Source: Bryobacterales bacterium (GTDB lineage Bacteria > Acidobacteriota > Terriglobia > Bryobacterales > Bryobacteraceae). From it: a stretch of 58,297 nt of DNA. A model generated the notes under the pieces. That model had not been told where the DNA came from. It saw only the letters and a list, made by a program, of their open reading frames with translations, and did not search any database. The stretch is from NCBI GenBank assembly GCA_019261985.1, contig JAFAQY010000058.1:1-58297 (forward strand), in the 5' to 3' direction. The translations under genes and the position numbers were made by a program. Shown in pieces: positions 15,004 to 24,117 of this stretch; positions within the stretch are counted from its first letter, which is position 1; every line of letters starts with the position of its first letter.

Positions 15004-16788
15004 GTGGTCTGGAATTCTAAAGTTGTAACAGGCGTCCTGGCCGGCTTGATTGCAGTGGCTCCGATGAGCCATGCGGATAGTGTCCCCGAACTTGCAGGCC
15101 AACTTTTTGGACAAGTCCAGGATAGTTCCGGGATCGCCCAAATGGGCGCAACTGTCTCGCTGTACAACCGTTACGATCAGCTGGTTCGCCAGTCGTTGAC
15201 CAACGGCACCGGTAAATTCATTTTCGACGGGCTTACGCCGGACACATATTCGATCCGCGTGGTGCTCGCGAGTTTTCTGCCTGCGGTGCGCCGCAATATT
15301 GCCGTTGCCCCTGGTTCGGAGAATCTCCTAAAGATCAATCTTGCCAACGTGCTCAGCACCGTGGAGCTGGTGCCGGCGTCGGCCTCGCAGGGAACCCTGA
15401 TGACCGACGATTGGAAGTGGGTTTTGCGCTCCTCTCAGGCCACCCGTCCCGTGCTCCGGCTAATGCCGGCGCCCAGCTCCTCAAAACCTCAGTCGACCCT
15501 AGCAAATTTCTCCGATATAACCGGAGTACTTAGGGTTTCGGGCGGCGATGGCGATCCGTATTCGGGGACCGCATCGCAGGACCTGGGGACCGCGTTTGGG
15601 CTTGCAACGCTTGTTAATGGTTACGCGCGCGTACGCTTAAGTGGGAATATCGGGTATATGGCCAATTCGGGCCTCCCGTCCGGGGGCTTCCGCGCTACCT
15701 ACTCGCGGGATAACGACTACGGTTTTGGGCCACAGTTGGCGCTGACCGCGCACCAAGTCTATTTCCCGGGTCTGGGCCCGGCCGGCGACAGTTCTCAGAC
15801 CGGCGATCAGACGGGTCCCGTGATGCGGACGGCCACTTTCAGCTTCATCGACAAATTGGAAGTGATCGATGGATTGCGCTTGGAATACGGCGGCCATATC
15901 GAATCGGTTGCTTTTGAGCAGCGCGTCACCTACATCAGCCCGTTCGCGCGGGCGACATACGATCTGGGCAATAAAGGGGCTGTAAAGCTGGCCTTTAGCT
16001 CGGGGACGCCGCCGGCTGAACTCATCGTCCAAAGCTTGCAGGCTCCCGAAGGACAAGTGAACGATCAAGCCGCCCTTAACCAAGACTTGGCGGCGCTATC
16101 CATCCTGCCGCGAATATCGCATCGGAATGGACAAATGGAGCTGCAACGCAATGAGACGTGGGAGGCAGGCTACGAGATAGTGCGCGGAAGCCGGAAGTAT
16201 TCTTTCGGAGCTTACGTTGAGGACGTGAAGGACCCCGCATACCTGGTATCGGGCCCCGTGGCGATGCTGCCGGCCGCCAACCTTCTTCCCGATTACGGAT
16301 CCCAGAACTTCGTACTGAACGTGGGAGGTTTTTGGCGCAGCGGTTATTTGGCTGCCGTGACTCAATCCCTTGGCGATCGCCTTGACGTCACCGGCGCCGT
16401 GGGCCAGGCCGGAGCGTTAGTCGGCGCGCCGGATACGAATGGCCAGGTTCGTATGGAGCAGCGCCCCTGGGTGAGCGCAAGGGCGTCCACAACGGTCGCC
16501 GAAACCGGAACGCATATCGTCGCCAGCTATGGCTGGACCGATTTCCGCTCGTTAATGCCCGTACACGTTTCACTCACGGATACGACGATGCAGGAACAAG
16601 GATTAAACGTGATGGTTCGCCAGCCTTTGCCGAGGTTGAACTGCCTGCGCGGCCGTATTGAAGCCACGGTAGAAGTGCGGAATGCGCTCGGCCAGGGGTA
16701 TCTGCCCATTGCCGGCGGACCCGGCGGGCGGACGATGCTGACGAACTCGCCTCGCACTCTGCGAGGCGGATTAAACTTCCTGTTTTAA
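15004..16788 (+). CDS. Outer-membrane protein: carboxypeptidase-regulatory-like domain plus beta-barrel
   Basis: 594 residues from the GTG at 15004; the start is uncertain because no clear ribosome site is seen. Signal peptide about 1-24. Residues about 33-105 form a CarboxypepD-reg-like beta-sandwich (GQVQDSSGIAQMGATVSLYN ... FIFDGLTPDTYSIRV). The remainder alternates polar and aromatic residues and ends in LRGGLNFLF, with a C-terminal Phe as in outer-membrane barrels. There is no TonB box or plug domain, so it is not a standard TonB receptor. It follows the GWxTD gene by 39 bases, probably in one operon. Confidence 0.7.
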   Translation: MVWNSKVVTGVLAGLIAVAPMSHADSVPELAGQLFGQVQDSSGIAQMGATVSLYNRYDQLVRQSLTNGTGKFIFDGLTPDTYSIRVVLASFLPAVRRNIAVAPGSENLLKINLANVLSTVELVPASASQGTLMTDDWKWVLRSSQATRPVLRLMPAPSSSKPQSTLANFSDITGVLRVSGGDGDPYSGTASQDLGTAFGLATLVNGYARVRLSGNIGYMANSGLPSGGFRATYSRDNDYGFGPQLALTAHQVYFPGLGPAGDSSQTGDQTGPVMRTATFSFIDKLEVIDGLRLEYGGHIESVAFEQRVTYISPFARATYDLGNKGAVKLAFSSGTPPAELIVQSLQAPEGQVNDQAALNQDLAALSILPRISHRNGQMELQRNETWEAGYEIVRGSRKYSFGAYVEDVKDPAYLVSGPVAMLPAANLLPDYGSQNFVLNVGGFWRSGYLAAVTQSLGDRLDVTGAVGQAGALVGAPDTNGQVRMEQRPWVSARASTTVAETGTHIVASYGWTDFRSLMPVHVSLTDTTMQEQGLNVMVRQPLPRLNCLRGRIEATVEVRNALGQGYLPIAGGPGGRTMLTNSPRTLRGGLNFLF

Positions 16789-16800
16789 ACCAGCGGAGTG

Positions 16801-16911
16801 TGTGGGGCAGGCTGCCCAGCCTGCGGCGGGTTGCTAACCCGCCTGCCGACCTTTCGTCACACCCCGAACAGCGCGGTTGGCAACCGCGCGCCGGATGGCA
16901 TCCGGCCCCAC
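16801..16911. repeat. GTGGGGCAGG palindromic repeat
   Basis: Outer words GTGGGGCAGGCTGCC and GGATGGCATCCGGCCCCAC. Inner hairpins GCGGGTTGCTAACCCGC and GCGCGGTTGGCAACCGCGC. It is open in the frame of the next gene but is not expected to be translated there. Confidence 0.85.
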
Positions 16912-16952
16912 GATGCGGAAAGAAGCAATCCGCGTATTGTAAGCTAGAATCC

Positions 16953-18608
16953 GTGCAAACGTTGAATGGTCTCCGCCAGCTTGTCGTCCGCGATCTGGAT
17001 GGGAACGCAATAACCGTCCCGCTCGATCGCGACCGCATTGGCTTGGGCCGCTCCGCTGCAAACGAACTCTGTTACCCGGATGACCACGGTCTTTCGCGCC
17101 AGCATCTCGTCATTGCTCGCGATGGCCCGGAGTGGCGCGTCGAAGATCTCGGCAGCAAGAACGGTACGCTGCTGAACGGCCAGCGGCTGGAAAAATCCGC
17201 TCCCTTCCGGCCCGGCGACCGCGTCTCCGCCGGACATCTGGTCATCGAATTTGCCGAGCCCGGTGAAGCGCCTGTTGCGAACACCGTTATGTTCGTCGAT
17301 CAGGAGAGTTTTTCGACCACTGCCACGACGGTGGTCGCGCACCTGGAAAACGCCCTGAACGAAAGCAGCGACGAAATGCACGCTACGCAGGTAATGCAAG
17401 GGAATCCGCAGATCCGGGCGCTCATCAAAGCCGGGCGGGAGCTCGCGGGGCACCGCCCGTTAAGCGAATTGTTCGAGGTCATCATGGATCTCTCGATGGA
17501 TGCCGTCACCGCCGGGCGCGGCGTGCTGATGACTCTCGAAGACGGCGAGTTGCAGATGCGCGTGGCGCGCGGCGAGGGCTTCCGAATTTCCTCCATGGTT
17601 CGGGACCGCGTGATCAAAAAGAAGGAGTCGCTTCTGGTTCGCGATGCAATGCTCGACCAGGCTCTTAAAGCGCAGATGAGCATTGTGGAGCAGAAGGTCC
17701 GCAGCATGATCGCCGTGCCGCTCCAAACCAACGATCGCGTGATTGGCCTCATCTACGTCGATTCCCCGACAGCCATTCGCGAGTTCAGCCGCGAAGACCT
17801 GAACCTGCTCACCGTGATGGCGAACGTCGCGGCGATCCGTATCGAGCATGCCCGCCTTGCCGAAGTCGAGGAAGCCGAGCGCCTGATGGCGAAAGACATG
17901 GAGCAAGCCGCGTTGATTCAGGCGCGATTGCTGCCCGCGAAAGCCCCCACTGTGCCGGGTCTCGATATCGCCGGAAGGACCGCCGCATGCCGCACGGTTG
18001 GCGGCGATTATTACGACTACCTCACCTTTCCCGACGGGCGGATTGCCATGCTGGTCGGCGACGTCGCGGGAAAAGGCATGCCCGCCAGCCTGCTGATGTC
18101 GAGCCTCCAGGCCCGCGTGCAGGTGCTGTTTGAAGACGGCGACGATCTGGCCCACAAGGTCGAGCGGCTGAATAAATCGACGTGCCGAAACTGCCCGGAT
18201 AACCGTTTCATCACGTTCTTCATGACGGTTATCGACCCCGCGAGCGGCGAGCTGGTGTATGTGAACGCCGGACATAATCCGCCTCTCGTCTTGCGCCGCT
18301 CGGGCGGATTTGAGGTCTTGAAGGGCGGCGGGATGATTCTCGGCATTCTACCGATGGCGAAGTATCAGGAGGCGCGCGCGACGCTGCATCCCGGCGACGT
18401 ATTGGTGCTTTTCAGCGATGGCGTGACGGAAGCCAGCGATCCCAGGGGCGAGGAATTTGGCGAAGAACGTCTCGCACAAGTTGCCGAGTCGCTGCGGCAT
18501 CGCAGCGCCGAAGAGATGGTGGACGAAATAGATAAGGCGGTGATCGCGTTTTACGAAGGCGCTCCCGCCGCGGACGATATAACCGTCGTCGTCGCGCGCC
18601 GGGTGTGA
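16953..18608 (+). CDS. FHA - GAF - PP2C (SpoIIE/RsbU-type) serine phosphatase
   Basis: About 551 residues from the GTG at 16953. The frame is open to 16800 only because the repeat is open, so I reject the longer start. FHA domain at about 8-100 (GRS 32-34, SRQH 48-51, N70-G71) binds phosphothreonine. GAF domain at about 170-300. PP2C domain at about 315-551 has GGDYYD (350-355), GDVAGKGMPA (369-378), SDGVTEA and ADDITVVV, the metal-binding and catalytic set of RsbU-like phosphatases. Such proteins usually act on anti-sigma antagonists. TAAGCT ends seven bases before the GTG. The next gene starts one base after its stop. Confidence 0.88.
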   Translation: MQTLNGLRQLVVRDLDGNAITVPLDRDRIGLGRSAANELCYPDDHGLSRQHLVIARDGPEWRVEDLGSKNGTLLNGQRLEKSAPFRPGDRVSAGHLVIEFAEPGEAPVANTVMFVDQESFSTTATTVVAHLENALNESSDEMHATQVMQGNPQIRALIKAGRELAGHRPLSELFEVIMDLSMDAVTAGRGVLMTLEDGELQMRVARGEGFRISSMVRDRVIKKKESLLVRDAMLDQALKAQMSIVEQKVRSMIAVPLQTNDRVIGLIYVDSPTAIREFSREDLNLLTVMANVAAIRIEHARLAEVEEAERLMAKDMEQAALIQARLLPAKAPTVPGLDIAGRTAACRTVGGDYYDYLTFPDGRIAMLVGDVAGKGMPASLLMSSLQARVQVLFEDGDDLAHKVERLNKSTCRNCPDNRFITFFMTVIDPASGELVYVNAGHNPPLVLRRSGGFEVLKGGGMILGILPMAKYQEARATLHPGDVLVLFSDGVTEASDPRGEEFGEERLAQVAESLRHRSAEEMVDEIDKAVIAFYEGAPAADDITVVVARRV

Positions 18609-18609
18609 G

Positions 18610-20094
18610 ATGTCTCCTGAACAGCGGCACAGGGCCGGCGCGGCCCTCCCTGAATCCAAAGACTCGCCGGCGCCGGCCGCGCCAAGCACCGTTGCGCCGC
18701 GGGATTCCGAAGAGTTCCGGCGCGCCGCGCACGAAGCCGTAGACTGGATCGCCGACTACCTGCGCGATACCCGCGATTATCCGGTGCTCCCGCGTATCCA
18801 GCCCGGCGATCTCATCGACCGGCTTCCAAAATCCGGCCCGGAACAGGGCGAATCGATGGATACCATTCTGCGGGATTTTCGCGAGCTGATTGTTTCCGCC
18901 ACCACTCACTGGAATCATCCGCGATTTCTCGCGTACTTCGCGAACTCGGCGTCCGGCCCGGGAATTCTCGGCGAGTTGCTCTGTTCGGCGCTCAACTCAA
19001 ATCACATGATATGGAAGACCGGCCCGGCGGCGGCGGAACTGGAGCAGGTGGCCTTGGGATGGCTGCGTCAGTGGCTCGGCCTGGGCGGCGAATTCTTCGG
19101 CAACATCCATGACACAGCGTCCACGGCAACCATGCACGCAATCATGGCGGCGCGCGAAACCGCTGCTCCGGAAATCCGGCTTACGGGTGTGTATCCGCCG
19201 CTGATCCTGTATACCTCGGAACACGCGAATTTGTCTGTAGATCGCGGCGCGCTGGTCACGGGTCTCGGCCTGAATCGCATCCGTCACATACCGATCGACG
19301 ACGAATTCCGGATGCAACCGGCGGCGCTCGCGGCAGCTATTGAGGGCGATCTCGCAGCCGGCTGGCGGCCTTTCTGCGTTGTTCCGACGCTCGGCACAAC
19401 TTCTTCAGCGAGCCTCGATCCGCTCCCGGAGATCGCGGCCATTGCGCGGCGCTACGGTCTATGGCTGCACGTCGATGCCGCTTATGCCGGTCCTGCCGCG
19501 GTGCTTGAAGAATACCGTCACATTCTAAATGGCGCCGAGCTCGCCGACTCTCTCGTTGTGAATCCGCACAAATGGCTCTTCACGCCGATGGACCTGAGCA
19601 TCCTCTACACGCGGCGCCCCGAGGTCTTTCGCCGCGCTCTTTCGCTTGAGGAGACACCCGCTTACATCCAGACCGCGGGCAGCGACCGCGCCGTCAATTT
19701 CGCCGATTATGCGTTGAGCCTGGGCCGGCGGTTCCGCGCTTTGAAACTGTGGTTCGTCCTGCGCTATTACGGGCGCGAGGGCATCGCGCGGATATTACGC
19801 GAACACATCCGGATCGCTCATAACCTGGCGTGCCGGATTCAAGCGGACCCCGATTTCGAGCTCGCCGCGCCCGTCATGTTTTCGCTGGTTTGCTTCCGTT
19901 TTTGCGGCTCCGACGAACAAAACCGGGCGCTTCTGGAGCGCATCAACGCAACTGGGAGGGCATTCCTATCGGGCACGGTCCTGAAGGGACGCTTCGTCCT
20001 GCGCGTCGCAATCGGCAACATCGGGACGACCGAAGCGGACGTCCAGGAAGTCTGGGACATGCTGGGGAAATTGGCGAAGGATCTCGCCATTTAA
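18610..20094 (+). CDS. PLP-dependent decarboxylase, aromatic-L-amino-acid decarboxylase family
   Basis: 494 residues. Group II decarboxylase fold: NHPRFLAYFANSASGPGILGE is the substrate region (about 102-122), HVDAAYAGPA at 287-296 holds the PLP-contacting Asp, and NPHKWLFTPMD has the PLP lysine K321. Homologues decarboxylate DOPA, tryptophan, tyrosine or phenylalanine, and substrate cannot be read from sequence. It begins one base after the phosphatase stop, so the two are co-transcribed, though no functional link is obvious. The first ~35 residues are Pro/Ala-rich and poorly conserved. Confidence 0.88.
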   Translation: MSPEQRHRAGAALPESKDSPAPAAPSTVAPRDSEEFRRAAHEAVDWIADYLRDTRDYPVLPRIQPGDLIDRLPKSGPEQGESMDTILRDFRELIVSATTHWNHPRFLAYFANSASGPGILGELLCSALNSNHMIWKTGPAAAELEQVALGWLRQWLGLGGEFFGNIHDTASTATMHAIMAARETAAPEIRLTGVYPPLILYTSEHANLSVDRGALVTGLGLNRIRHIPIDDEFRMQPAALAAAIEGDLAAGWRPFCVVPTLGTTSSASLDPLPEIAAIARRYGLWLHVDAAYAGPAAVLEEYRHILNGAELADSLVVNPHKWLFTPMDLSILYTRRPEVFRRALSLEETPAYIQTAGSDRAVNFADYALSLGRRFRALKLWFVLRYYGREGIARILREHIRIAHNLACRIQADPDFELAAPVMFSLVCFRFCGSDEQNRALLERINATGRAFLSGTVLKGRFVLRVAIGNIGTTEADVQEVWDMLGKLAKDLAI

Positions 20095-20144
20095 GACGCA
20101 GGCGGCGTTGGCCCGGCGTCGCGCTGAGTAGATTAAAACAATCG

Positions 20145-20209
20145 CTCGCAAAGACGCAAAGATCGCAAAGAAAAACAAATTAACTTTGCGATCTTTGCGT
20201 CTTTGCGAG
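20145..20209. repeat. Perfect 26-bp inverted repeat (CGCAAAGACGCAAAGATCGCAAAG type)
   Basis: Left arm 20145-20170 and right arm 20184-20209 are exact reverse complements, with the 13-base A-rich loop AAAAACAAATTAA. A cruciform or strong RNA hairpin is possible. It sits downstream of the decarboxylase. Confidence 0.92.
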
Positions 20210-20240
20210 AAAAATTTATTTCTAGCTGTTGGTAAACCGC

Positions 20241-20307
20241 CATCAGGCTTCAGCCTCGCGCCCGGCGGGTGCTGAAGCACCCGTTGCGGGCTAAAGCCCG
20301 CTCCACC
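20241..20307. repeat. Palindromic repeat of the GGGCTTTAGC family
   Basis: CAGGCTTCAGCCT, GGGTGCTGAAGCACCC and GCGGGCTAAAGCCCGC are three hairpins in a row, ending in TCCACC. With the 26-bp inverted repeat it fills the space before the DoxX gene. Confidence 0.75.
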
Positions 20308-20328
20308 TGCGGCGCGCTGGAGTTGTGA

Positions 20329-20334
20329 TATGGT
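20329..20334 (+). promoter_or_regulatory. Candidate -10 (TATGGT), six bases before the DoxX ATG
   Basis: TATGGT, CTCCAA and ATG follow one another, with no Shine-Dalgarno. Confidence 0.4.
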
Positions 20335-20340
20335 CTCCAA

Positions 20341-20739
20341 ATGACCTTCGACCTCGCGCCGTACGAACCTCGCTTGCGATCCTTGCTGCGGATTATGGCC
20401 GCGTTTACTTTCTCACTGCACGGGTGGCAGAAGTTTTTTGGGATGTTCGGCGGCATTGGGGGCCACAGCGTGCCGGTCAATACGATGCTGGGCGCGGCGG
20501 GGCTGATCGAAACCGTCGGGGGAGCGCTTATGCTCCTCGGACTTTTTACGCGTCCGGTCGCATTTATTTTGTCCGGTGAAATGGCGATCGGCTATTTTCG
20601 AACGCACGCGCCGCAGGGGTTCTGGCCTTTGAAGAATGGCGGCGAGCTGGCTGTGTTTTACTGCTTCTTATTTTTGTGGTTCGCCGCCGCCGGCGCGGGC
20701 CCCTGGAGCGTGGATCGCTTATTGGGGAGGAAAACGTAG
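20341..20739 (+). CDS. DoxX family membrane protein
   Basis: 132 residues with four hydrophobic segments. The DoxX pattern is visible: LRIMAAFTFSLHGWQKFFG, then AAGLIETVGGALMLLGLFTRPVAFILSGEMA, then a late aromatic helix before GAGPWSVDRLLG. DoxX-type proteins sit in the inner membrane and are linked to redox balance or quinone oxidation; the exact role is unknown. It stands alone and converges with the GT-C gene, whose stop is three bases away. Confidence 0.85.
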   Translation: MTFDLAPYEPRLRSLLRIMAAFTFSLHGWQKFFGMFGGIGGHSVPVNTMLGAAGLIETVGGALMLLGLFTRPVAFILSGEMAIGYFRTHAPQGFWPLKNGGELAVFYCFLFLWFAAAGAGPWSVDRLLGRKT

Positions 20740-20742
20740 GCG

Positions 20743-22338
20743 TTATTCGGTTACGCGGTAGACCCATAGACCGCTGGGAGGAAAATATAGCGAGCCTGAG
20801 TACTTCAGACTTTCCGGATGCGCGGGTAATTTTTCATCGATCAACGTCGCTTTGTATCCCGATTTGCGCAAGTACTTGTTCACGGGATTCCACCAGCCAT
20901 CGTTATCCAGACGCCGCCGCGTGGAAACAAGCAGAAATGGGGCCTTCGGGGGAGAATCGACGATCGGCACCTCGGGGTGGCCGCGCAGCACGTACTCGAG
21001 GGTTTGCTGGCAGTACCAAGGATAAACGTCAACGCGCCCGTTTTGTGTCCAGTCCGTCAAGAGCTCGGCCTCATTGTAGGGGATCATGCGATCGGCGTAA
21101 AATTTCGGCAAGTTGATAGTCCAGAGGCTTAAATAGCCTACGGTGAGCGCGCCAGCCGCAACCCGAGTGGCCACGTTCGCGCGCAGAGCGTAGATGCCGA
21201 GCGCCGTGAAGACCAACAAGAACGGGCTCAGGAACAGGGTCTGGCGGACGCCTCCAAACGGGAACAGTTTGAAAAACGAAAGTGCCGCAACCACGGCGAT
21301 CACCGCCGCTGCGAGCCTTGATAGCTGCCTCGCTACAGGCCCATATTTTCCAGTGGCCGAAAGCCACCAACCGGCGGCGCACAGAATCACAAGAGGCAGG
21401 AGGACAATGTTGAGCCGCTCGGGCCAATATAGCGCTGCGTTATAGAAGAGATTGAGGTGATACGTCGCGAGGTCGTATCCGTGGAAGATCGCCTTCACCA
21501 CGGAGCGAAGCGAAAACTCGTGGTAATACTGCGCCAAGTAAGGACGAAAGCCGAATTTGGGGTTCTTGCGATTAAGAACGAGCAGCGCGCCGATCACCAT
21601 CGCCACGCCGATACACCAGCGGATAATACGGCTCCGTTCTGAGCCGGGACTGGCGGCGAGTACGCGGGCAATCTCGATCCCCAGAAAAAGCATCGAGAGC
21701 GCCACCAGAATATTTAGGCTGGGATGTATACAAACCACGAATCCGCCAATCACGGCATACCAGGCCATGGCTCGTAAAAGGGGCCGTACGCCGGCCTTCG
21801 CACCGGAAACTTGCGATACAAGAATTTTTCGATAAAGGTGCGTATGCGCCAGCAGTAATAAAGCGCCCATCAATGGCGCCGCGGCGTACGGATATGCCCG
21901 CTGAGAGAATTCCATTTGCGGCATTGCGATGGCCGCGAGCAAGCTAGCCCCGAGGGCGGGCACGAATCGGTTTCCGGGAAAATCATCGGGGAGTAGGTTA
22001 TAGATCAGAAAAAACATTGCGGCCACCAACAAGGTGCCGGCAATGACTCCCGGGGTTCGCGCCACCTGAACCGTACCGCCGAATATCCTGGCGGCGATCC
22101 ATAGAATGGCGGGCCAACCCCACGTATTCGTGGTCGCGTCGCGGGTCCCGACGACATAGGGGATCAGAGGTTGCGGTGGGTTACGAAAAAGCTTGGCGTT
22201 GAAAAAGTCCGTTTCGTCAGCCCACAGGAATACAGCAGATACATTGTGGGATCGAACGATATAAGCCCCTGTTAACACAACCAACAGGAGCAGCCATCCC
22301 CATCCGGGTACGGCTTTGAACCGCTTGCCTGCACTCAT
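20743..22338 (-). CDS. Multi-spanning GT-C type membrane protein, glycosyltransferase 39-like
   Basis: About 531 residues from the ATG at 22338, preceded by GGGGAAG; a GTG at 22371 is also in frame. About ten membrane segments, and a first extracytoplasmic loop with the acidic motif WADETDFFNA, in the place where PMT-type GT-C enzymes carry their catalytic acidic residues. The last ~100 residues are soluble. It probably transfers a sugar from a polyprenyl-phosphate donor to a surface acceptor. Related architectures occur at 45344 and 52174. No partner genes flank it. Confidence 0.65.
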   Translation of the reverse strand: MSAGKRFKAVPGWGWLLLLVVLTGAYIVRSHNVSAVFLWADETDFFNAKLFRNPPQPLIPYVVGTRDATTNTWGWPAILWIAARIFGGTVQVARTPGVIAGTLLVAAMFFLIYNLLPDDFPGNRFVPALGASLLAAIAMPQMEFSQRAYPYAAAPLMGALLLLAHTHLYRKILVSQVSGAKAGVRPLLRAMAWYAVIGGFVVCIHPSLNILVALSMLFLGIEIARVLAASPGSERSRIIRWCIGVAMVIGALLVLNRKNPKFGFRPYLAQYYHEFSLRSVVKAIFHGYDLATYHLNLFYNAALYWPERLNIVLLPLVILCAAGWWLSATGKYGPVARQLSRLAAAVIAVVAALSFFKLFPFGGVRQTLFLSPFLLVFTALGIYALRANVATRVAAGALTVGYLSLWTINLPKFYADRMIPYNEAELLTDWTQNGRVDVYPWYCQQTLEYVLRGHPEVPIVDSPPKAPFLLVSTRRRLDNDGWWNPVNKYLRKSGYKATLIDEKLPAHPESLKYSGSLYFPPSGLWVYRVTE

Positions 22339-22352
22339 CAACTTCCCCGATT

Positions 22353-22382
22353 GCTTCGTACGGAGCAGCACTCCGTACGAAA
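22353..22382. repeat. Hairpin upstream of the GT-C gene
   Basis: TTCGTACGGAG and CTCCGTACGAA pair as an 11-base stem around a five-base loop. It lies just before the ATG at 22338 on the minus strand and could affect translation or bind a regulator. Confidence 0.6.
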
Positions 22383-22438
22383 GCAGTCACTTCATCAGCA
22401 TAGCCTGTTCGGGGAAGGGGAACCGGGTTTATGAATGC

Positions 22439-23053
22439 TTATCCGACGCTGGCTTTTAATAAATTGTTGACCCGTTTGACTCCATCCGTACCCATCGCCA
22501 TGCGGCCGGCTTCCTGCTTTGCTTGCGCGCTCTCGGCTGTTCCGCGAAGCGTAACCACGCCGTTGACCACATCGATATTCATCTTATGGCCTGGAGCGGA
22601 CTTGCCAGCGAGCTTAGCGGAAAGGTTCGAATGAATCCACGCGTCATCTTGCGCCGGGCCGATCTTATCGCCGCTCCTGAGCGCAAGGGTCCGCTCTTGC
22701 TGCGCGAGGTCCGCGTTGTAGGCGCTCTTGGGCATCTCGCCGGGCTTTACCTCGATTTTGTCAACGACGTCTATTCCGGGACGCGCGGCCTTAGCGGCAT
22801 TAATCGCATCGGTGCGCGCCGTTTCGGAGTAAACCGTGCCGGATAGCGTCACCTGGTTTTTATCCGCGTCTGCGCTGACGTTGATTTTGTCATTCTGCGT
22901 GCGCTGGTCGGATGCGAGCTGATTCTTTATCGCCTGCTCGAGATCGGAGTTAGACAGCTTCGGGGTTGTAGTCGTATTAGTCGCGGTCGTATTATTGGTG
23001 CTGGTGCAGCCAACCAATGCCGCCGCGATGGCAAGAATAGGTAGAATTCGCAT
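22439..23053 (-). CDS. BON-domain lipoprotein
   Basis: 204 residues from the ATG at 23053, set by GGAGG five bases upstream; a TTG at 23065 is rejected. A lipobox (AALVGC, about 15-20) indicates a lipoprotein. A Thr/Asn-rich linker follows, then two BON domains: about 35-95 (VTLSGTVYSETARTDAINAAK) and about 130-200 (VVTLRGTAESAQAKQEAGRMA). BON domains bind membranes or periplasmic ligands and are frequent in envelope-stress proteins such as OsmY. Monocistronic. Confidence 0.88.
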   Translation of the reverse strand: MRILPILAIAAALVGCTSTNNTTATNTTTTPKLSNSDLEQAIKNQLASDQRTQNDKINVSADADKNQVTLSGTVYSETARTDAINAAKAARPGIDVVDKIEVKPGEMPKSAYNADLAQQERTLALRSGDKIGPAQDDAWIHSNLSAKLAGKSAPGHKMNIDVVNGVVTLRGTAESAQAKQEAGRMAMGTDGVKRVNNLLKASVG

Positions 23054-23130
23054 TGAGACCTCCAATATGGAAGAAGCTCAAACGAAGATAGCCGTTCCAA
23101 AAGGGGTGGATTTGTTGAGAATTCAATCGG

Positions 23131-24111
23131 TTACTCGGGCCGGGACAAGAGTTCCAGCAGCGCCGAGGCTACGGCCTCGGGTCTTTCGCGGGGCATAAAA
23201 TGACCCGCGCCCGCGATAACGCGGCGGGCAACGAGGTTCGCGAATGGCGCTCGCTCGGCGGGGGTGGATTCGGCTGCCGGCCGCCCTAACGTATCGTCTG
23301 CGCCGTAAAGAGTGATGGTTGGAGCTTGAATTTTCGGCCGCTCGGCGAGTTTGCGTTCCATTTCAAGAAGGCGCGGCTCGCCGGGGGCATTGCCGATACG
23401 GTGGCGGTAGGAGTGAATTACGACGCTCACGAAATCCGGGTTGTCAAATGAAACGGCCGTCCGGTTAAATGTTTCGTCTGTGAACTTCCACGTCGGCGAC
23501 CACGTCTGCCATAAAAGCTTGCAGATGCCGCGCCGGTTCAATTCGAGACCCGCGCGCCCGCGCTCGGTATTGAAATACCACTGGTACCACAGCGCGCGCT
23601 CGGCTTCGGGGGCGCCCGGAGGCGATGCCGCGACGGTGTTCTGAACAGAGTAACCGCTGATGAGGACTGCTGCCCGCACTCGCTCCGGATGCAGCGCCGC
23701 CGCGATCGCCGAGGCGCGACCGCCCCAATCGTAGCCCGCCACTGCAAACCGCGTGATGCCGAGAGAGTCTGCGAAGTCGATCACGTCCTGGCCGATGGCG
23801 GCTTGTTCCGCCATGCGCGGAGCGGCGGCATCGCGGAAGCGCGTCGGCCCATATCCGCGCAAATATGGGACCAGCACGCGGTGTCCGGCTTTTACGAGAG
23901 GCGGCGCGACGTCATCGTAAGCTCGAACGTCGTCGGGGAATCCGTGAAGCAGGATTATTGGAAACCCCTGCGCATTGCCGCTTTCTTCATAAGCGATGTC
24001 GAGCACGGGGGTTTGAATTGTTCGTGTCGAACCCATAGATTGCGTGATACCACGGTTAGTGGACGCGGCTGCCAGACCCGCAACTTGGAGAAACGTCCGG
24101 CGAGTGTGCAT
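23131..24111 (-). CDS. Tat-exported alpha/beta hydrolase, epoxide-hydrolase-like
   Basis: 326 residues. The twin-arginine signal is RRTFLQVAGLAAA (4-16). The fold is that of soluble epoxide hydrolases and haloalkane dehalogenases: oxyanion-hole LLHGFPDD (54-61), nucleophile elbow GYDWGG (126-131) with Asp128, and the catalytic His in AGAGHFMPRE near the C-terminus. The Asp nucleophile excludes ordinary Ser esterases. Substrate unknown. TACCTT lies six bases before the ATG. Confidence 0.82.
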   Translation of the reverse strand: MHTRRTFLQVAGLAAASTNRGITQSMGSTRTIQTPVLDIAYEESGNAQGFPIILLHGFPDDVRAYDDVAPPLVKAGHRVLVPYLRGYGPTRFRDAAAPRMAEQAAIGQDVIDFADSLGITRFAVAGYDWGGRASAIAAALHPERVRAAVLISGYSVQNTVAASPPGAPEAERALWYQWYFNTERGRAGLELNRRGICKLLWQTWSPTWKFTDETFNRTAVSFDNPDFVSVVIHSYRHRIGNAPGEPRLLEMERKLAERPKIQAPTITLYGADDTLGRPAAESTPAERAPFANLVARRVIAGAGHFMPRERPEAVASALLELLSRPE

Positions 24112-24117
24112 CGGACC

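Noticed and set aside
16800-16952. N-terminal extension of the FHA phosphatase
   Set aside because: This stretch is the dispersed repeat being open in frame. Translation would be Arg/Pro/Trp-rich and unlike any FHA protein.
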